Shown here piece after piece: positions 48,636 to 60,410 of a DNA stretch of 64,000 nucleotides. The translations under genes and the position numbers were made by a program. The notes below the pieces were generated by a model. The model was not told the origin of the DNA and did no database searches. It saw nothing but the letters and a program-made list of their open reading frames with translations. How positions within the stretch are numbered: the first letter of the stretch is position 1; every line of letters begins with the position of its first letter. Source of the DNA: Medicago truncatula (lineage: Eukaryota; Streptophyta; Magnoliopsida; Fabales; Fabaceae); NCBI RefSeq assembly GCF_003473485.1, contig NC_053049.1, positions 13,268,001 through 13,332,000 of the forward strand, written 5' to 3'.

Positions 48636-48946
48636 AGGCTTAATTGCACTTTTGGACCCCTATCTTTTCAAAAGTTGCGGTTATGGACCCCTAACTAATT
48701 TAAATACAAAACAGCCCCCTATGTTTTGATTTTTTGCCAATTTTGGACCCCAATCCATTGTTGACTCGGTCAACGCTGACGTGGCACCCTAAGTGAGGTG
48801 CCGCTTGTCAATTTTTATTTATTTTTGCCTTGGGGGTCCAAAACTGCTAAAGTATCAAAACATAGGGGACTGTTTTGTATTTAAATTAGTTAGGGATCCA
48901 TAACCGCAACTTTTGGAAAGATAGGGATCCAAAAGTGCAATTAAGC
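48636..48946. mobile_element. Long-TIR MITE with perfect 9-bp target duplication
   Basis: Left AGGCTTAATTGCACTTTTGG and the mirrored right CAAAAGTGCAATTAAGC close a hairpin with arms of about 120 bp (blocks TTGCGGTTATGGA, AACTAATTTAAATAC, AAACAG(C/T)CCCCTATG). It is flanked by AAATAAAAT on both sides (48627-48635 and 48947-48955). Mutator-type. Confidence 0.9.
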
Positions 48947-49077
48947 AAATAAAATATTTTAAATGAACAGTAAAATCAATAGTATATAAATATAAAGTAA
49001 TGTTTTTATGCCACATGTTGCCTTTGTAATGCCCTGAATTCTGGTAGAACCGTGCACTTGCGGTTTTATCCCATCAG

Positions 49078-49800
49078 TCATCGAATCTATATAAAAGTAT
49101 GAATTTATATAAAAGAATGATATTTAAAATATAAAAAAATCAATTGAATGAATTCTTTTTTTTTTTAAGAAATATTTACTATTTCATAAATATACACATA
49201 TAAAATGATTATTTTTTTTTTTATACTAAAGCTAGGTTATAACTTATAAGACACTGCAAAAAAAAAAAAATTAATACCTTTGAACAATTTATCTGATCAA
49301 AATGAAAGATAGTACCTAAAATAAATCATAATTCGTTTGATCACAAATGAAACAATGTTGTAGTTCATCGAATCTATATAAAAGTATAAATTTATATAAA
49401 AGAATGATATTTAAAATATAAAAAATCAATTGAATGAATTCATTTTTTTTAAGAAAGATTTACTATTTCATAAATATACACATATAAAATGATTTTTTTT
49501 ACTAAAGCTAGGTTATAACTTATAAGACCTTGCAAAAAAAAAAAAATATTACCTTTAAACAATTTATCTGATCCAAATGAAAGATAATACCTAAAATAAA
49601 TCATAATTCGGTGGATCACAAATGAAACATTGTTGTAGGTCATCGAATCTATATAAACGTATGAATTTATAAAAAAGAATGATATTTAAAATATAAAAAA
49701 TCAATTGAATGAATTCATTTTTCTTAAGAAAAATTTACTACTTCATAATTATACACACATAAAATGATTTTTTTTTCACTAAAGCTAGGTTATAAAGGCA
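49078..49800. repeat. Three tandem units of 275-287 bp in the right foldback arm
   Basis: The marker TCATCGAATCTATATAAA occurs at 49078, 49365 and 49640. Each unit continues through ATTCAATTG(A)-type sequence, ATACACATATAAAATGATT, AAAGCTAGGTTATAA, an A run and CAATTTATCTGATC. The left arm (46630-46900) holds about one such unit in inverse orientation. Confidence 0.85.
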
Positions 49801-50466
49801 CTGCAAATAAAAATAAAATAATTTGCTCACTAATAACATAATTTTGAATTCCAAATTATTTCATAAAAAATGTATTGATCAAGTGGTTCTAGAGTACATT
49901 TTAAATAGGTGGGAGCACTCAGGTTCGATTCGCAGGGATGATAATTTTAATTTTTAATGATTTTTGCCAAGCTAAAAAAGAGGTTTGGAGAGTGAAATTT
50001 AATTATTATGATGGTTTAAATTGTAAAAAATTATTAATTTAAGATGAGGTGAATATGCAAATAATAAAATACTTGCTAAATTTTTGCAAAATAAAATAAT
50101 AAATGTTATTATTCTAATGGAGTACACATGGAAACTTTTGATTGGTTTGGGTAAATTGCCCATGAGTTTTCAAAGGCAACCTAGGCCTCACCTATTTTCA
50201 TTAAAGTAAATTATCATATTTCTCAACATCTGAGCAGTACAAAGACTTACCAATCCATCAAGAAGTGGATTTTGACGGTGACTCTGTGTGAGTGAGTTAT
50301 TTTTAAACAGCAGCAAAAGAATTAAACCATAACAATCCTACAATTTTATAACAAAATATAATTGAAAAGAATTGATAAATAGATTAAAATCATTACATTC
50401 ATAAAATTCATGTTATACAAAGTTATTCTTTAAGTACATATAGTCCAAATCCCATGAGAGAATCAG

Positions 50467-51562
50467 TTACTCAACCAACATCACTGGACTAATTAGTGGC
50501 TTATTTAAGAAGAAAGCTTCTAAATTCCCTGCCACAAGTTCACACAAACTCGTTGTAGATTCAACAGTAAAAGCTGCAGAATGTGGAGATAAAACCACAT
50601 TATCCATTGCAAATAGCTTTTCATCAACATGAGGTTCATTCTCAAACACATCCAAACCAGCACCAGCAATTTCTCCTTCCATCAAACACTTGATCAATTG
50701 TTTCTCATCAATAAGACCACCTCTTCCAACATTTACAATAAACCCTTCTTTTCCTAATGCCAAAAGGACATCTTTGTTTACTATGTGTCGTGTTTGGTTG
50801 TTTAGTGCACAACATACCACAAGTGCGTCGCTAGAAGTTGCAAGATCAATAACATTGGAATAGAAAGGGTACGAAATTGATGTTTTTTGATGCTTAGAGT
50901 TGTACGAGATAATGCAATCAAATGACTCGAGTCGCTTGGCAACTTCCATGCCAATACTTCCTAATCCAACAATTCCAACTCGCTTGCCTGATAACTAAAA
51001 CAATGAAAAACAAAACCTTTGGTACATGTTTGGCTGTGTGACGAATCAGTATTATTCAAGACAAAATGTTTATATATAAAAAATAAAATAAAGCAATGAA
51101 AATGCGAACCTTGTATCCAAGAGGGAAATCCCAAGGATCAGAACGTTCCCGCCGCGTCCTCACATACCGATTCGCCACCGTCACCTTCCTCATGACAGCA
51201 ATCAGCAACGCCACTGCCACATCAGCCACATCCTCCGAGAAAACTCCTCCAGCACCGGCAACCTGAATTCCGCGACGACGGCACTCATTAAGGTCAATGT
51301 GATCAGTTCCAACACTGGAAGTAACGACGAGACTGAGCGAGGGAAGAAGGTTGAGAACGTCGGTGGTGATGGAATATGCGGCGCTGCAGAATATGGCGGG
51401 AATTGTTGATGGGTTGTGGTTGTGGGAAAGGATGAATTGTTGCAGTGATAGGCCTGAGGGTTTGGGGTTTAGGAAATTGAATTTGTGAGAGTAGAGTGAT
51501 TCGAAGGTGGAGAAACATGTTGGTGGACCAAGAACAAGTACTTTTGGAAGGTCTTTGGCCAT
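50467..51562 (-). CDS. HPR3: HPR3-like D-2-hydroxyacid dehydrogenase, copy A
   Basis: Two exons on the minus strand, 51562-51110 and 50994-50467 (stop), joined by a GT-AG intron in phase 0; 326 residues. It belongs to the NAD(P)-dependent D-isomer 2-hydroxyacid dehydrogenases, close to plant glyoxylate/hydroxypyruvate reductase HPR3 and hydroxyphenylpyruvate reductases. These are mainly cytosolic enzymes that reduce hydroxypyruvate, glyoxylate or 4-hydroxyphenylpyruvate. Exon 1 encodes the substrate lid domain (SSVGTDHIDLNECRRRGI). Exon 2 encodes the Rossmann fold (GIVGLGSIG at 158-166) and the catalytic triad Arg242 (NVGRG), Glu271 (ENEP) and His289 (SPH). Ser/Lys after the second strand (SYNSK) rather than Asp suggests NADPH preference. 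Exact substrate is not decided by sequence. Paralogue of 54830-56231. Confidence 0.92.
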
Positions 51563-53022
51563 TGAATTTTAAGGATTTGTGGTGTTTGAGAAAGGGATGA
51601 ACTTAGCACTTTTATTTGGATGACACTCAAAACTGTGGCTAGAAACTCCTCTTAATTATTTCTCTGTATCACTTGACTTCCATGAAGCGCGAACATGCCT
51701 TAGATTAGACGTATTTCGGTGTCGGATACATGTTATTTCTGAACCGACACTTATAATTACACTGAATTATTTAATTTTTTTTATATTTTAGCTGTGTCGA
51801 TATCCGTGTCGTGTCTGTGTTCGTATTCGTGCTTCATAGCTTGAGTTTCAATCATTAGTTTTTTTTTTTTTTTTAATGATAAGTTTAGATGTGTTAGACT
51901 CTTGAGCTCACCCGATAAAAAGAAAACACGTGTTTAGTAAACTTAAAAATCACATTAAAAACTTGTTGAAGCTACGAATTGTAATTGTAGGTAGAGTTTT
52001 TCAATTGTGCGTTTATCTCCACATCAAATTTGGATGCAAACATGTTATCAAAGAACAATTTAAAAAAAGAAAACAAATTGAGTTCAAGTGGTTTGTAAAC
52101 TCAAGTTAAATATAAAACTTATGAGAAAATTTGGACACTTGATACACCCGAATTCGGAATAATGGAAAATAACTCGAAGCTGAAAATTAATATTGCGTGA
52201 AATTTATACAATGTAATTTGTTATTTGTATTGAGTTAAAAGTTGAGAAATTTTGCCATGTGATTCTTTGTTTTATCATAAACAGATGACGACATTAGGAT
52301 ATGGACATAACCTATAGTTGTGAATTTGGAAGAGTGCTTGATGGACCACTTCAGTATGCACTTTTCTTGTCGTTTACAGCGATTTTTGGTTAACGGTGAA
52401 GTGTGCTAAATTCAACCAGTAATTAATGTTGGATAAATTAGTCGTTATGTCCTTAGAACACATATTAACCAATCTAAAATAGAAACATTCTCTTGTATTT
52501 TGTGCATTAAATTGATCAAAAATAAAAAATTATATTTAAATGCATTAATTACAACAAATTATTTTCACTTATAACTCATTAACTTGTGCCTTATGAGCAC
52601 GTTAACATTTTCCATTAATGTTTCATTTATCCACTGTCCACACTTACTTTTATCTATTGGTTTTTTTTTCTTTTTCTTTGAGAGATTTTATTGGTTTTCT
52701 TTTCTTCGCTTCAGTTAAACCATTTAATATTCTCTCTCTAAAAAAAAACCTGCGTCCGCTCGTAAGTGACCCTAAATATGATTGCACCTTCGCTGATGTT
52801 GGCTTCTGCCGGTTTTGGGTTTTTATTTGGCTTATTTCCAATCTATTTTGGTTGTGCTACCTTTCCACCGATTGTCTATCATAAGAATTTGTTTCCTAAA
52901 TTCTATTGGGCCGATCGCTTTTGATTCGAGATCAGGAGTTAGTTAGTTTCAAATTTTTGGGATTGTTTTGGTGTTTGGGAGTTGAGGGGTGCCTTAATAA
53001 TTTGTTTATGGAGTCTGGTGGA
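51563..53022. other. Region between HPR3-like copies, left part
   Basis: It starts with the copy A promoter (minus strand). At 52440-52615 there are GTCCTTAGAACACATATTAA and TTGTGCCTTATGAGCACGTT segments resembling the MITE at 61976-62139. At 52911 and 53023 a CCGATCGCTTT(T)GATTCGAGATC block repeats with a 112-bp spacing. No gene was recognised. Confidence 0.4.
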
Positions 53023-53145
53023 CCGATCGCTTTGATTCGAGATCGAAAGTCAGTGTCGTGACTTAAGTTTTTGGGTTTGTTATGGTGTCATCTCCAACGT
53101 ATCGGGGGTCCAGTGGTGTGGGGGAAACTGAAGGAGTGTTGGAAT

Positions 53146-53281
53146 TAGGGGTGTTCAAAACTGAACCAATCTAAAAGAAAAACCGCAAACCGAACCAAAC
53201 CAAACCGCATACTTATTTATTTTGTGGTTCGAATGACTTTTAACCTCAAAACCGAACCAAACCGCACCGCGAACACCCCTA
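53146..53281. mobile_element. Small hAT-type MITE with TAGGGGTGTTC ends
   Basis: TAGGGGTGTTC and the mirrored GAACACCCCTA close a 136-bp element. The flanks are GTTGGAAT (53138-53145) and CTTGGAAT (53282-53289), an 8-bp duplication with one mismatch. The interior is made of ACCGAACCAAACC-type motifs in both orientations. Confidence 0.75.
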
Positions 53282-54070
53282 CTTGGAATAAGTCATTAGT
53301 CAATACTCTAGTGTTTAATTGGGCTCAACTGTGGTGTTGAAGTTCTATTTTAAGGGGTTTGATCACTGGGATGATTTATTGGAGGGGTTATGGTGAGTAG
53401 TATTCGATATTTGATTGAATTTTCTGTCCGTGGTCACTTGCGAGAAAGCGTGAGGTTTTAACTTTGATTTTGGTTTTGGTGGTTATATTTTTTTTTTGTG
53501 TGGTGGTGGTAGCCCTTAATATAGGTGTTGATATGGTTTTCTTTTAGGTGTTCCGCTTAATATGACGCCTTGATTTTATAATTTATGTTTATTAGTACCT
53601 GTTCGTTTGTGCAAGGACTTAATCATTACTAAATTTTGCTGTTAAAAAAATATATTAATGTTTCATTTGTTAACCGTATAAGATCTTGAACGAGTTGATT
53701 GATAACCTAAATGACCTTACTCGTGTGTGTGTTTTATAAAGTTTTTGGTCTAGAAGGGATGTGACTTTGAGAGTTACTAGTTTGAAATAGAAATTAAAGA
53801 CACAAAAAGCAAATAAAATATTGCGTTCAAATTAAACAAGAAAAATAATTGGACTGGAAGTAGATTGACAAAGAACATAAATTGACTTGAAATGTAAAAA
53901 GGTTCAACCAAGTGGAAAGCTGCTTGACATTAAAGGCTTCAAATTGTAAATGTTTGAAGCTTTAGAAGACTCGAAAGTAAATTGCTGAAAAGTAAAGTGT
54001 GAAAAGATAAAGGTTTTAACAGGAACCTCAATGGTTTACACATTATGAACCATGATTAGGATTACATAAT

Positions 54071-54520
54071 GCAATTTTGCCCATCGAGAATTGCCTTATG
54101 ATGGTAAACATATTTCTTATATGGTATCAACTAGGTTTCGATCCAACTTTTCCCTATCTGCCGGCACAACCACAAACAACGGGCACCATCAAAATTTCAC
54201 CTGTTTTTGCCATCACCAAAGTTAAATCCATCACATCGATGACATTGGATAGCGATTTCAACCTCTATCTCTCATGATCAGCATTGCTTAAGGTCCAAAC
54301 ATGCATTCATAACGTGCTTGACCACATCATCCCACCTACTGATGAGGAGGTAGGTCAAAAAGTGGACACCACTAAAAACAACGACCTAGATATATGGAAG
54401 CATCTCAACGCAGTTGTCCTCCCGTAAATGTACGCTAGTATACGCCATTCTTACACATGACATCCTCAACTCCATTCTCCTCAATGACGACTCGACTGAA
54501 CTATGTTGAAGAATTATTTT
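54071..54520 (+). pseudogene. Ty1/copia gag-like fragment
   Basis: The frame includes LKVQTCIHNVLDHIIPPTDE, then LDIWKHLNAVVLP, a stop, and MYASIRHS. This is the gag layout of copia elements (KVLDH...P..D....W...DA.V..WIY..I). Stops are present, and there is no protease, integrase or RT nearby. It is a truncated remnant. Confidence 0.6.
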
Positions 54521-54829
54521 ATTTATACACCTTAATGAACTTATTGATCACGAACCATATAAAAATAACTAAAATTTGATACTTAATAAACTCTGAACTT
54601 AACATTCTTCATAGCCGATCTCTCAAACTAGTAGCGCATATCGATCATTACAAACTTGACCTAAAAACACCATAAGAACAAACATGTTCAAAAGGATGCA
54701 ACATAGGAACAAAAAAAATGTGAAAAACATTTCATAGTCTACTTGGTAACGCGGTGGGATGAAGGAAACACACGGCGAATGATAACACTGAATTTGAGAT
54801 TTCCAAATACACATAACGCATCCAATCAA

Positions 54830-56231
54830 CTATATAACCGGAGTAATCGGAGCTTTATTTGAAAAGAATGCTGTCAAATTTTGTTCCACAATTTGGCGGA
54901 TACCCATCAAAGACTCAGAAGTTACAACAGCTGCATGAGGTGAAAGGACAACATTATCCAATGAAAAGAAGTCTTTAGGAACATGAGGTTCATTCTCAAA
55001 CACATCCAAACCAGCACCTCCAATTTCATCTTCAATCAAACACTTCAACAATTCCTTTTCATCAATGAGAGCACCTCTTCCAACATTCACTATGATTCCT
55101 CCTTTTCCCAATGCCAACATGACTTCTTTGTTGACAATGTGCCTTGTTTGGTCGTTTAAATCACAACATAGAATCAGTACATTGGTGTCTGTTGCAAGCT
55201 CTAAGACAGTGGAATAGTAAGGGTACGAAACTAATGGTTTTTTGTTTCTAGAGTTGTATGATATCATGCAACTGAATGCTTCAAGCCTCTTTGCGACTTC
55301 TGAGCCGATTCTTCCCATACCAACAATTCCAATCTTTTTTCCTGTTAACTGAAACACCAGTCACATGTTTATCATCATGTATCATGTGAAACAAACATTT
55401 TATAAAAAGGACTTGACTTTTGTGTTAAAATAAATAAATAAACACGACTTGACTAGAATAAAACCTCGTGAGCTTAACTCAGTTACTAGGAACAATGCAT
55501 AATATATGTAAGATTGAGGTTTAAACTTGGTCACTAAAAAAAAAAGAATACAACAAACAGTTGTAAATATAAAAAAATTTGGATCATAAAAACTGATACC
55601 GAATATCTTGTGTACCACCTAAATTATTAAATTAAATACTTATCTACATCGTATGAAAGAGACATTTTAGTCTGTATCTGTATCATATGAAAAATACATT
55701 TTATGCAAAATATTTTCTTCATAAATTAATAAATAATTGCTTGCAGACCTTAGAACCAAGTGGAAAATTCCAAGATACATTCTGAACTTGTCTTCTCAAG
55801 AACCGATCCGCAGCTGAAATTTTCCTGCTGACATCAATCAACAAAGCAACAGCCATATCCGCCACATCTTCAGAAAAAAGATTTCCAGCTCCTGCAACCT
55901 GAATTCCCCGACGCCGACACTCGGAGAGATCAATATGATCAGTTCCAGCGCTGGGGGTGCAGACAAGACGGAGGGCGGGGAGAAGTTGGAGAACATCAGC
56001 GTTGACGGTGTAGCCTCCGGTACAAACAATAGCGGCAATGGAGGAGGCATGGTGAGGATTGAGGGATAAGAATTGGTGGAGAGGAGGAAGAGAAGAAGGG
56101 TTTAAGATATGGAAATTATGAGAAGGATTGGGTTGAAGGATGAAGGAGAATTCAGGTGGACCATGAAGGAATACTTTTGGGAGATTATTATTTTCTTGAG
56201 ATTCTTCTATGCTTTCGTTTAGATCTGCCAT
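54830..56231 (-). CDS. HPR3: HPR3-like D-2-hydroxyacid dehydrogenase, copy B
   Basis: Two exons on the minus strand, 56231-55749 and 55348-54830 (TAG), with a phase-0 GT-AG intron at the same position as in copy A; 333 residues. The start is set at the ATG giving MADLNESIEES; an upstream in-frame ATG at 56315 would add 28 unlikely residues. Features are as in copy A: PSAGTDHIDLSECRRRGIQV, GIVGMGRIG at 168-176, Arg252, Glu281 and His299. The N-terminus is about 10 residues longer. The two copies are tandem paralogues with the same exon structure but clearly different lid-domain sequence, so the duplication is not recent. The intron contains a SINE at 55463-55546. Confidence 0.92.
55463..55546 (+). 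mobile_element. SINE fragment in the intron of HPR3-like copy B
   Basis: CCTCGTGAGCTTAACTCAGT, AGGAACAATGCATAATATAT and a terminal A run match the family of 817-955. The B box is degraded (GAGGTTTAAACTTGG). Confidence 0.7.
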
Positions 56232-56434
56232 ATTTGCTTTGTTAGGTTGGGTTGAGTTGGATGGTTGTTGTATTGATTTTGATGTTTTGATATGTGGGGA
56301 CAGAATCATATTCAATAAATTTTATTTAGGGAAATATGTCTATAAGCTTTTCTCTAATAAGAAGGAGGGTTATGCATGTTGGTACATGAGAATAAGTAAT
56401 GCATGTTGTTAATGCATGAGCAAACTTATTTATT

Positions 56435-57716
56435 GAGTAAACTCTCATTTGAAACCCTGAAAGTGTACTTCGCAAATAGTCACATCCATGGATTAGGAAA
56501 ACGAACCAAAAATTCTCTCAATGTCTATTTCGTTAGTCATACATATCCAAAACATTAAACTTCTATTAACTTTGATGATGTGTCATTTAATTTTGTCATG
56601 CTAGATGCTTACATGGAATGTCCATGTTGGTGAGGGACGAAACTGATAACAAAACCCCTTTCAACTTCTGGAAAAAGAAGAAGAAACTCAAATCTTCATC
56701 TTCTTCCTCCATTCTAAGATTAGAATCACCTGGGTTTTGCACACATAATAGTAGAGAGAATAGCATTTTAAAATCTAAAATCACCCACCTGAAAAAACAC
56801 CTTAGATCTCAACATCACCTGCCTGAACAAATTTCAATTTTTCTCAAATCTCACATCTCAAAAACCAATATTTTTCATTTTTCTTAGATTTCACCCAACA
56901 AACTAAAGGTGTAGAGTCTTCGAAAATGTTTTCTTTCTCTGGAATTTACAACAGAAAAGAAAATCAATAAACACCAATAGCACAAACACAACAATCACAT
57001 ACACAACAAAGAAAATGAAGAACCCTACGTATGAGAGAGTTGATGTATGTTGTTAGTTTTCAGAAAGAATATGATGGTGGTGTTGATGATGTTGCTGATG
57101 TTTGGTTTTGAGAAAGAAGATGATGGTTCGATTTCTTGATCCAGGGATATGTCTGATCGCGAGGTACACTTTCAGGGACCCAAATGAGGGTTTACTCGAT
57201 TTTTTTTGTAGGTTTTGGATGACTAAACTCTGGATTGAGTCTTGTAGAATGATTCCTCATTTAGTACTCTTTTTATTCAATTCTTCTTTCGATCCCCTTT
57301 TGTTATGCTTTTGTTGTGATATCAGCCATTTGTATTTAGATTATTGGGTATACATGTGTTTGTTTGATTAAAGGTAGATCTTGATTTGAATATTGGATCA
57401 AAAACTCTTGAAATCCATGGAGGGAGAGTGGAGGAAGAAGATGAATATTTGACTGTGTTCCTTTTTTTTCTGCAGAAGATGAAAGGAATTCTCTTCAATT
57501 TGGTCCTGGTATCACACACAAGCATGTGACATGGCTAAAATAAATGATACCTCGTCATCGTTAATGCCACATCATCACCCGTTAACGGAAATTTAACGAT
57601 TTGAACAAATTAGACTACCATAATTAATAATGAAGGAGTTTTTAATAACTTTTCTTGATCTTGGGACGTGTCTGATAGCGAGGTACAATTTCAGGGACTC
57701 AAATGAGGATTTACTC
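56435..57716. mobile_element. Inverted-repeat element with GAGTAAACTCTCATTTG ends
   Basis: The left end GAGTAAACTCTCATTTGAAA is mirrored at two right ends, ...CAAATGAGGGTTTACTC (to 57197) and ...CAAATGAGGATTTACTC (to 57716). Further in, 56560-56690 pairs with 57460-57600 (GATGATGTG(T/G)CAT and related blocks). The outer structure is a long-TIR MITE with an internal partial duplication. It lies in the HPR3-like copy B upstream region. It is non-coding. Confidence 0.65.
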
Positions 57717-58898
57717 CGTATTTATTTGTCTCTAACTAAACTCAACACAAGAATTTATGAATTGAGCTGCACAACTACGTCTACAAGCTAATATAACATG
57801 TCAAAATTTTGTAGCATCTTTGTTGAAGGCGTCCAATACTATTTTTGAGTTAAACCCAATTTATTGAATGATCTATCCCTTTGCAAAAATTTGAAGACTA
57901 CAAAAATTATATCAATTTATACTAGAGAGGTGATATGGCCCTCACGAACAAAGATCCATAAGGACCACGCCACCAGCACGGGATGTCATTTTCATATTAG
58001 GACTCCTTAGGAGGAGTTACAGAAGGATCGACCAATAACATCGCGAGAAATAAGTATGTTCGAGCTGCAAAATTTGTTTGTGTTACGCATGTCAATAATA
58101 ACATCCCCTCGAGTACATTCTTTGAATAAATATTACATGGGAATAGACCGGTTATAGGACATCCTGATGGTCGTCTCAAGGAGGAGTCTGATCGATAAAG
58201 AAAGTTCAGCATACGTCATTTTCAGCGACGCCTATAAGTAACTAGGACTACCAGTCTCAACTTAATTTGTTACCATATCGAGGTGTCCTAATAAGTTTTT
58301 TAGGTGAAAACATCGAGGTAGTAGGTACATTGATACACCAATGACTTTCAATTTCGATCTTGGGTCTAATTTCATACAAACCAAATTAAGGGTGGTTGAT
58401 TCCCCATCTACATAAAACCTTATCATCGGGGAGGTCGATACGCAACGCTCTAGGAAAAATTTTTGAATTCATAAAATGAAATGAACTGAACCATAATTAA
58501 TTTTTTTTTTTTTTTAATGTCAAACTAGCCATCGAAATTGGCACGCTCTAAGGTCCATAGTCAACAACATCATACCAACCCAAATGGATTGGCAACTATT
58601 TAAAAGATAATTGAGACATGATCATTATCAATAAATATCAAAATCTATAATGTCATCACTAAATATCAATAAATTTGGAATTCGATAATAAAATAACAAA
58701 ATCTAATATGTGATTACTAGAATTCGATAATTTCACGGTAAACATAAACATGAAATCTATATTAAATTTTGGAGCAATTCTTTTGAACTTCTGACTTAAC
58801 ATCCATTTATCAAAATCTAGAATGTCATTCAGAATTCGATATGTTTACGTACATATAAACACAAAATCTAAAATACATTATTGAGCAATCATTTTGAA
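57717..58898. other. Intergenic, no gene recognised
   Basis: It shows mixed repeats only. AATATCAAAATCTATAATGT-type segments recur at 58640, 58810 and 59640. Confidence 0.4.
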
Positions 58899-59042
58899 CT
58901 AGCCAGTGAACCTTAAATCTTCGTGTAGAATCAATGAGGAACTTAAACACTTTCTCAGCTGATAGATCGAACACTTTGTTGAGTTATGCCATTCAAACGA
59001 TCTCTTCAAGACACGTGAAGATAATACATAAATAATGATGTG

Positions 59043-59230
59043 AACATGCAAATATATTTCCATCCGTTCCAAATCAGCAATATAATCGAGCTTTTTCAAT
59101 CTCAATTTTCTGTGCAGCAGTTCGATTTGCTAGGATCCTAAGAACATGCAAATATTTTTCCATTCCTTCCAAATCAGCAAAATAATCGAGATTTTTCAAT
59201 CTCAATTTTCTGTGCAGCAGTTCGATTGTT
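59043..59230 (-). repeat. Tandem duplication, 100-bp period
   Basis: AACATGCAAATAT(A/T)TTTCCAT, CTTCCAAATCAGCA-type sequence and TTTTTCAATCTCAATTTTCT then GTGCAGCAGTTCGATT occur at 59043 and again at 59143 with about 8 differences. On the minus strand one copy reads as LKKLDYIADLERME within a 68-codon open frame. Coding is not established. Confidence 0.7.
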
Positions 59231-60059
59231 GTGTAACGCTTGTGGATTGCGTTTCAAGGCTAATGGAACCCTTGAACCAGCAAAATCTGTCAATGGTTGC
59301 AGAATCTACCTGCCAAAGAAATAGAAATCAAAGCATCTTAGTACTCCAAAAAAAAAATAAAAAAAATCAATGTGACACAATCGTGATTGTATAAGTAAGG
59401 CATAATATCAAGAGAGTTTAATGAGATTGTATCAGTATCTATTGATATGGATTAGGTATTTTCAATTGAAACGAGGTGATTAGATTTTTTTCAACATTTA
59501 ATTAGCAGCATGTCATGCACCAGCCAATTCAAAAAGCAAAACAAGATCAGCAGTTCAGCACAAAATTCAAAAAATGAAATAAAATGACTCACAACCATGT
59601 AAACGATAATTATATACATGATCAGAATCAATAAATATTGAAATATTGAATGTCTTTACTACAATTCCATGAATTAACCAGAAACATAGAATCTACGTAA
59701 TTTTTTAGTACCGTTTCTATCGATCCTTCCTTTGAACTTTGGAATTTCCGCTTTTTTAATCAGAGAAATTACACTTGTTATTGAAATTGAAAAATATAAC
59801 GATGTCACCAAGAAACCACCGATGAAAGGACATAGTAGACGACGGCAATAAATTAAACTCATGATCAAGGAATAGCATCAGGTCACAATGAACCTGCAAC
59901 AAGTTGTTCCCGGTAATAAATTAAAATAAGAACACAGAAATAATAAAAGGATTTGACAGAAATTGTAATGAATAAATGCAATCAGATCCGGTGCACATAC
60001 CTGTGTGTAGTTAAACCAGTTGACGGCAGATAATAATGTGAAGAGCAGCCAATGGATGG

Positions 60060-60120
60060 GACAAAGTGGGTAGCAGCGGCTAGGGTTCCTATCCAAACCC
60101 TAACTATATATATATAGCAT
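60060..60120 (-). promoter_or_regulatory. Possible minus-strand promoter with TATA tract and telo-box
   Basis: On the minus strand CTATATATATATAG is followed by TTAGGGTTTGGATAGGAACC. This contains the telo-box motif AAACCCTA (plus-strand reading), often found near the start of plant ribosomal and RNA-processing genes. Downstream on that strand, ACACACAG|GTATGTGC (about 59998) could be an exon end, and TTGTTGCAG|GTTCATTG (about 59890) an acceptor. No protein was recognised. A non-coding or decayed transcript is possible. Confidence 0.3.
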
Positions 60121-60410
60121 TGAGCATCTTTTAGCTTTGGACCAAAAACACCTCCTTTTCTTTTAAAAAGATGGGCAACTATGTAATTTAGAATTATTTT
60201 TTTATTAAATAATTTGTTGTATTCATGTATGTGTTATTTTTCTTTTTTCTAAAAAAAAAAAAAAATTGTGTTCTTTTTTGCGTAATTCTTGTGTTTCTTC
60301 TTTTATCGTCTCTTCAAATGATGTGCAACTCTTATTTAGAGGCCAAAAAATATTATAAAATAAAAAAATAAGCATTTCTTTATAGCACAAGTAGTACCGC
60401 AAAGGGACAA

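Larger units (their letters stand above)
46186..50190. mobile_element. Foldback-like element with long inverted arms
   Basis: The arm at about 46186-46930 is the reverse complement, at roughly 85-90% by eye, of sequence within about 49080-50190. The outer ends share CCTTTGAAAACTCATGGGCA. The shared blocks run in mirrored order: CACCAATCAAAA, ATTCACCCCATC / GATGAGGTGAAT, a SINE-like GTTCGATT block, GCTTTAGTAA, TCAATTGATTTTTTATATT, GATTCGATGA. The right arm is longer because an inner unit of about 280 bp is repeated three times. The 2.1-kb centre contains other repeats but no transposase. Variable tandem repeats within long inverted ends are typical of Foldback or long-TIR Mutator elements. No target duplication could be fixed. 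Confidence 0.75.

Noticed and set aside
49078..49800. CRISPR-like regular repeats
   Set aside because: The units are 275-287 bp and contiguous without spacers, in a plant genome. They are tandem repeats in a transposon arm.
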